Assembly: GCA_002482535.1 (NCBI GenBank)
Contig: DLGE01000001.1
Span: 884,536-948,535, forward strand
Direction of reading: 5' to 3'
DNA length: 64,000 bases
Source of the DNA: Peptococcaceae bacterium UBA7702
Lineage (GTDB): Bacteria; Bacillota; Dehalobacteriia; UBA7702
Below are positions 60,031 to 64,000 of the stretch, in pieces (the stretch's first letter is position 1; every line of letters starts with the position of its first letter). The notes under the pieces were generated by a model that searched no databases, had not been told where the DNA came from, and worked only from the letters and a program-made list of their open reading frames with translations. A program made the translations under genes and the position numbers.

Positions 60031-61080
60031 TTGCTTGCCGTCAGTTTAAATCAGGTGTCTAAAAAATACGGCAGGAAAATCGGTATTCGCGGCATCGATC
60101 TCACGGTCAACAGAGGGGATATTTTCGGACTCATTGGCCCCGATAACGCCGGGAAATCCACGATACTCAGAATTCTGATGAATTTTGTTTTCCCTTCCGA
60201 CGGTGAAGTAACCGTTTTCGGCTTAAATGCGACGAAAGAAGCGAAAGAGATCAAAGAGGACATAGCTTACGTCCCCGGTGAAATCTATTTCTATCACAAC
60301 ATGAAGGCCGAAAAATACATACGCCTCACCATGAAGATGCATCATCAAAAAGACAAAGAACGCTGTGCGGAGCTGATCAAACTTTTTGAAATTGAGCCGA
60401 AGGAAAAATTTGAGGTAATGGACAGAAGCGATCAGAAAAAGGTCGCCCTGGCCGCTGCTTTGAGTATCAAACCGAAACTGCTTTTATTGGACGAGCCCAC
60501 CCGCGGCCTGGACGCTGCGATGAAAAACCGTCTGTATCAACATCTTACGGAAATGCAGGCAAACGGAACCACCATCATCATCACCGGCCGGGATGCCGAA
60601 GAAATATACGGGCTTTGCAATCGAATCGCCATCATCGAAAACGGCGAAATTACCGTTGACGACAGAGCTTTTGCCCTGGAAAATCCGGATTATTTTAAAG
60701 ATAAATTCGACTTTTCCGCATCAACCGATGATGCCCTCATCGCGGAAACTGCCGTCGACGGCCTGGAAGATACCATCGTCATGTTGCCCAATGCCCCAGA
60801 TGAATTCGGGGAAAGCGATGATGACAAAAAGGCCGAAGACAGTTTAGAAAATTATAAAAATATTACGATGAAATCCACCGGTTTCGACAGAGACGCCTTT
60901 TTGAATATCGGCGCCAAAATCGTTCGGGAAAAAGCCGGCAAAATCGTCATTGAATACAGCGGTGATCTCAGCGCTCTCGCCAAGCTGCTCTATGATCTCA
61001 ACATGGACGATATTCGCATCAGCAGCAAAGATTTGCAGGAAGAGTTTCTGCCCTTTTATGAAGGGGGTGAAAACGAATGA
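60031..61080 (+). CDS. ABC transporter ATP-binding protein, degenerate motifs
   Basis: A 349-residue ATPase subunit with a C-terminal extension of about 120 residues. Walker A GPDNAGKST (about 37) and Walker B KLLLLDEPTRGLD (about 152) are intact. The LSGGQ signature is degraded (DRSDQKKVALAAAL) and the switch His is replaced in TGRDAEE, so activity may be low or altered. The TTG start follows AAAAGGAGG. It is translationally coupled to the permease below (ATGA). Confidence 0.85.
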   Translation: MLAVSLNQVSKKYGRKIGIRGIDLTVNRGDIFGLIGPDNAGKSTILRILMNFVFPSDGEVTVFGLNATKEAKEIKEDIAYVPGEIYFYHNMKAEKYIRLTMKMHHQKDKERCAELIKLFEIEPKEKFEVMDRSDQKKVALAAALSIKPKLLLLDEPTRGLDAAMKNRLYQHLTEMQANGTTIIITGRDAEEIYGLCNRIAIIENGEITVDDRAFALENPDYFKDKFDFSASTDDALIAETAVDGLEDTIVMLPNAPDEFGESDDDKKAEDSLENYKNITMKSTGFDRDAFLNIGAKIVREKAGKIVIEYSGDLSALAKLLYDLNMDDIRISSKDLQEEFLPFYEGGENE

Positions 61081-61889
61081 CCATATTTCAGCTTGACTTC
61101 AAAAGAAAAATCGGCGAACTGATCACCTGGACCATCATCATCGGCGCCATCATTGCCATCATGATGCTTTTATACAACATGTTCAGCTCCGTTTTCCGCC
61201 CGGAATCCTTTACCGCCCGCCTGGAAGCGCTGCCCAATCTGATCCGGGAAGTCATGGGACTGGGGGATTATCCAGACCTCAGCAAAGTGTATGCTTTCAC
61301 AGCCTATATCTTCCAATATGTGCTGTTGCTCTCCTGCTTCTACGGGGGCATCATCGGCGCCAAAGCCCTCACCTCCGAAGAGGGAAAAGGCACCATCGAG
61401 TTTCTTTATGCTCAGCCCATCAGTAGAAACAACATCCTGTGGCAGAAAATCCTCAGCGGCATGATACGCTATTTGCTTTACAGCATTTTTATTTATGGCA
61501 TCACCTGTTTGATGATCATGGTTTTAAACCCCGGCATGAACATTTCCGGTATTGCCATTGATCTGTTCCGCGTTTTTCTTGCCCTGCTCTATGCGGGTTA
61601 TGTTTTCCTCGCCCTCGGTTTTTTCCTTTCGGCCCTGTTCCGCAGTAACGCCGAGAGCATCTCCGTAATCATGGCCCTGATTCTGATCAGCTATATCGTC
61701 GGCCTGATGGGGGACATTTTAAGCAAGTTCCATTTTCTGTCGTATCTGTCACCGATTCAGCATGTGCTGCCCCTCACCGTTTTCAATGGCGGCTTTCGCA
61801 TGTTACCCCTGATCATCGGCGTCCTCGTGATCTGCGTCAGCTTCATCTGCGCGATGATTCGCTACAATAAAAAAGATTTTCTCGTATAA
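61077..61889 (+). CDS. ABC-2 type transporter permease
   Basis: A 270-residue permease with six spans (LITWTIIIGAIIAIMMLLYN; GAKALTSEEGKGTIEFLYAQ is typical of the ABC-2 family). With the ATPase it forms an exporter for an unknown substrate, often an antimicrobial or polymer. A strong terminator follows. Confidence 0.87.
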   Translation: MTIFQLDFKRKIGELITWTIIIGAIIAIMMLLYNMFSSVFRPESFTARLEALPNLIREVMGLGDYPDLSKVYAFTAYIFQYVLLLSCFYGGIIGAKALTSEEGKGTIEFLYAQPISRNNILWQKILSGMIRYLLYSIFIYGITCLMIMVLNPGMNISGIAIDLFRVFLALLYAGYVFLALGFFLSALFRSNAESISVIMALILISYIVGLMGDILSKFHFLSYLSPIQHVLPLTVFNGGFRMLPLIIGVLVICVSFICAMIRYNKKDFLV

Positions 61890-61908
61890 ATTTACGCGAA
61901 CCATGAGT

Positions 61909-61944
61909 TGTGCCGCTATGCAAAAGCATAGCGGCACATTTTTT
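61909..61944 (+). terminator. Intrinsic terminator
   Basis: TGTGCCGCTATG (61909-61920) pairs with CATAGCGGCACA (61927-61938), then six T. Confidence 0.92.
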
Positions 61945-61970
61945 AGCTCCCGTTAGACAATACAATGGGC

Positions 61971-61999
61971 TTGACACTATCTACAAATAATGATACGAT
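61971..61999 (+). promoter_or_regulatory. Sigma-A promoter of the lysine transport operon
   Basis: TTGACA (61971-61976), exactly 17 bases, then TACGAT (61994-61999). The transcript would start near 62006, ahead of the riboswitch. Confidence 0.85.
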
Positions 62000-62027
62000 G
62001 GCATAGAAGTTTTATATGTTTTTGAGT

Positions 62028-62190
62028 TAAGATAGAGGCGCAATTTTCACAAGTACGTCCTATAAGATGCGGCAGGCGACGACGGATCGAACAGGAAAAT
62101 TGCCGAAGCCGTATATTGCTGCCTGAAAGATACGGCTGGGGTATTGCAAAACATGCAATACACTGTCACTTTGGTGAAGCGCTATCAAAC
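62028..62190 (+). ncRNA. Lysine riboswitch (L-box)
   Basis: Outer stem GATAG (62031-62035) with CTATC (62182-62186). Characteristic pieces are AGAGGCGC, ACAGGAAAATTGCCGAAG, CTGGGGTATTGC and CTGTCACTTTGGTGAAGCGC, in L-box order. It precedes an amino-acid transporter, so lysine should switch transcription off through the terminator below. Confidence 0.9.
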
Positions 62191-62240
62191 GGTGGAGCAA
62201 AATCCGAATCATTCATTCGCAACCGCCAAACGCTTACATC

Positions 62241-62268
62241 AATGAGAAGTTTTAACTTCTCATTTTTT
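62241..62268 (+). terminator. Riboswitch-controlled terminator
   Basis: AATGAGAAGTT (62241-62251) pairs with AACTTCTCATT (62254-62264), followed by T. It lies just before the binding-protein start and is the expression platform of the L-box. Confidence 0.88.
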
Positions 62269-62296
62269 CATGCTCAAAACAAGAAAGGGAAAAATA

Positions 62297-63136
62297 ATGA
62301 AAAAATTTACTGGCATCCTGTTGGCCGCCGTGATGATGTTCTCTTTGGCTGCCTGCGGATCTTCCTCCAGTTCGGATGAAGAAGCAACCAAAACATTACG
62401 GGTTGCAATGGAATGCGGCTACGCCCCTTATAACTGGACCCAAGAGAACGACGCCAACGGCGCCGTGCAAATTGCCGACAGTTCCGATTACGCTTACGGT
62501 TACGACGTTATGATGGCGAAAAAGATCGCCGAAGACTTGGGCTACAACCTTGAAATCGTCAAACTTGACTGGGATTCTTTGATTCCCGCCCTGCAATCCG
62601 GTGACATTGACGCCGTCATCGCCGGCCAATCCATCACCGCCGAACGTAAGGAAGTCGTCGATTTCTCCGAGCCTTATTACTATGCGTCCATTGTGACTTT
62701 GGTCTTAAACGACAGCGATTATGCCAACGCCGCCGGTATTGCCGATCTCGCCGGCGCTACCGGTACTTCTCAGTTGGGCACCATCTGGTACGATAACTGC
62801 CTGCCCCAGATCAAAGACGCCAACATTTTGGCGGCCCAGGAAACCGCCCCCTCCATGCTGGTGGCTTTGGAATCCGGTGCCGTTGATCTCGTCGTCACCG
62901 ATATGCCCACCGCTTTGGCTGCCTCCGCGGTCTATAGCGACATCAAAATCCTTGATTTCACCGATGGCGACGATAATTACGTCGTATCCGATGAAGATAT
63001 CAACCTCGGTATCTCCGTACAGAAAGGCAATACCGAACTGCTGGACGCCATCAATAGCGTGCTGGCAAAGCTCACCGTTGAGGATTACGAAAATATGATG
63101 AAAGAAGCCATTTCCGTACAGCCTTTGAGCGAATGA
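62297..63136 (+). CDS. Amino-acid ABC transporter substrate-binding lipoprotein
   Basis: A 279-residue family 3 solute-binding protein. It has a lipoprotein signal ending LAACG (Cys about residue 18) and a typical core (LRVAMECGYAPYNW; GYDVMMAKKIAEDLGYNLEI; DAVIAGQSITAERK). The lysine riboswitch indicates lysine as ligand. ATG at 62297 has AAAGGG seven bases upstream. It is first in the operon. Confidence 0.92.
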   Translation: MKKFTGILLAAVMMFSLAACGSSSSSDEEATKTLRVAMECGYAPYNWTQENDANGAVQIADSSDYAYGYDVMMAKKIAEDLGYNLEIVKLDWDSLIPALQSGDIDAVIAGQSITAERKEVVDFSEPYYYASIVTLVLNDSDYANAAGIADLAGATGTSQLGTIWYDNCLPQIKDANILAAQETAPSMLVALESGAVDLVVTDMPTALAASAVYSDIKILDFTDGDDNYVVSDEDINLGISVQKGNTELLDAINSVLAKLTVEDYENMMKEAISVQPLSE

Positions 63137-63170
63137 TAAACGACTACGACAATAGGGAGTAAATTCTGTT

Positions 63171-63959
63171 ATGTCTTTTTTGGATGGTATTGTGAAATGC
63201 TGGACCGTATACGGCTCCTCCTATCTCGCGGGGGCCGGACGTACCCTGCTCATTTCCTTTGTCGGCACGGTGATCGGGTGCCTCATCGGCTTTATTGTGG
63301 GGATCATACAAACCCTGCCCGCCGATAAGAACGATCCTTTGCCCAAACGGGTGATTTTGACCGCCGTGAAGACCCTCTTGAAAATTTATGTGGAGGTATT
63401 CCGCGGTACACCCATGATCGTACAGGCCGTTTTCATCTATTACGGCATTCGTTTGGCTTTTGGGCTAAGCATGAGTATGTGGGCGGCGGCATTCTTCATC
63501 GTATCCATCAATACCGGCGCTTATATGGCGGAAACCGTCCGCGGCGGGATTTTATCCATCGACAGTGGCCAGACCGAAGGCGCCAAAGCCATCGGTATGA
63601 GCCATGTGCAAACAATGCTCCACGTCATTTTGCCTCAGGCTTTCCGCAACATCATACCGCAAATTGGCAATAACTTTATCATCAACATCAAAGATACTTC
63701 CGTTTTATCCGTCATCAGCATCACCGATCTGTTCTTCGTGCATAAGAGCGTCGTGGGTGCGCTCTATCTCTACTTCCAGTCCGCCACCATCGTTATGGCC
63801 ATCTATCTGACGCTAACCCTGACTTCTTCTTTCCTCTTGCGCAAGCTGGAAAGTAAGCTGGACGGCGCCGATTCCTACGACCTGGCCACTACGGACACGC
63901 TGGCCCATACTTCCGGCCTGGCGAAATACAGGGAGCAGAAAAGGAGCAGAAAATCATGA
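63171..63959 (+). CDS. Amino-acid (lysine) ABC transporter permease
   Basis: A 262-residue HisM/GlnP-type permease with five to six spans; the EAA loop is visible as DSGQTEGAKAIGMSHVQTML. The GGGAG ribosome site is upstream. Lysine specificity is inferred from the riboswitch. It overlaps the next gene by four bases (ATGA). Confidence 0.92.
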   Translation: MSFLDGIVKCWTVYGSSYLAGAGRTLLISFVGTVIGCLIGFIVGIIQTLPADKNDPLPKRVILTAVKTLLKIYVEVFRGTPMIVQAVFIYYGIRLAFGLSMSMWAAAFFIVSINTGAYMAETVRGGILSIDSGQTEGAKAIGMSHVQTMLHVILPQAFRNIIPQIGNNFIINIKDTSVLSVISITDLFFVHKSVVGALYLYFQSATIVMAIYLTLTLTSSFLLRKLESKLDGADSYDLATTDTLAHTSGLAKYREQKRSRKS

Positions 63960-64000
63960 GCGAATCCATAGAATCCATTGAATCCATTTTGGAAATCAAG
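63956..64000 (+). CDS. Start of the amino-acid ABC transporter ATPase (partial)
   Basis: ATG at 63956 overlaps the permease stop and follows AAAGGAG. Only 15 codons lie in the window (MSESIESIESILEIK), with a small ESI repeat. Position in the operon predicts the GlnQ-type ATP-binding subunit; no catalytic motif is visible yet. Confidence 0.7.
   Translation, partial: MSESIESIESILEIK

Noticed and set aside
1..64000. CRISPR array or replication origin
   Set aside because: No series of regularly spaced direct repeats and no DnaA-box cluster were seen; the only clean tandem repeat is three copies of a 10-mer at 26915.

Overview
The window comes from an anaerobic, endospore-forming member of the Bacillota. 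The evidence is a complete spoIIIAA-AH operon, a GerW/YtfJ gene, an OLE RNA with its partner protein, an S-layer (SLH) protein, a Tat-exported [FeFe]-hydrogenase, and the methyl-branch enzymes of the Wood-Ljungdahl pathway. An acetogen or a related syntrophic or fermentative Clostridia-type organism fits best. The sequence alone does not give genus or species. Most genes sit in tight, overlapping minus-strand operons.

Region 1 (1-12.9 kb) is accessory. A nicotinamidase-like hydrolase and EutH are followed by tRNA-Thr(CGT). Next come a small XRE repressor with tiny ORFs behind it, and two paralogous divergent pairs of URO-D-type methyltransferase plus PucR-like regulator. An AT-rich decayed stretch (5.6-7.6 kb) lies between the pairs, with a DUF6774 peptide, a Cys-rich protein, a broken phage-like gene and a transposase tail. 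A secreted CAP-SLH protein and a DUF11-type pseudogene close the region.

Region 2 (13.1-19.8 kb, minus) is a housekeeping operon running from a DHH-CBS-tRNA nucleotidyltransferase fusion through an M50 protease, trpS, scpA, scpB and ytfI to gerW. Region 3 (20-29.9 kb) holds a giant acyl-CoA dehydratase activase/dehydratase, a BlaI/BlaR1 system with two operators, a B12-dependent methionine synthase activation-domain protein, and a fluoride-response operon (two tandem fluoride riboswitches, antiporter, UspA).

Region 4 (30-41 kb, minus) is energy metabolism. It holds a formate/nitrite channel, then tatB-hydA-FeS-NrfD-tatA-tatC, an exported hydrogenase cassette with its own Tat translocon. Upstream are MetF/MetV, FolD, FchA and Fhs, the steps from formate to methyl-THF. 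Together they could couple external H2 oxidation, formate exchange and one-carbon reduction.

Region 5 (42.4-59.7 kb, minus) is the conserved block recN-argR-mnmM-nadK-tlyA-dxs-oapA-OLE RNA-ispA-xseB-xseA-tsaD-like-nusB-asp23, then spoIIIAH-AA. A structured, modular repeat lies between spoIIIAF and spoIIIAE, and an inverted, shorter copy lies just upstream of spoIIIAA. Region 6 (60-64 kb) has an ABC-2 exporter pair and a lysine-riboswitch-controlled amino-acid ABC importer that runs off the window.

The strongest observations are the OLE RNA/OapA locus, the modular repeat family in the spoIIIA region, the Tat-hydrogenase cassette, the tandem fluoride switches, and the matched promoter/operator layout of the two methyltransferase-regulator pairs.
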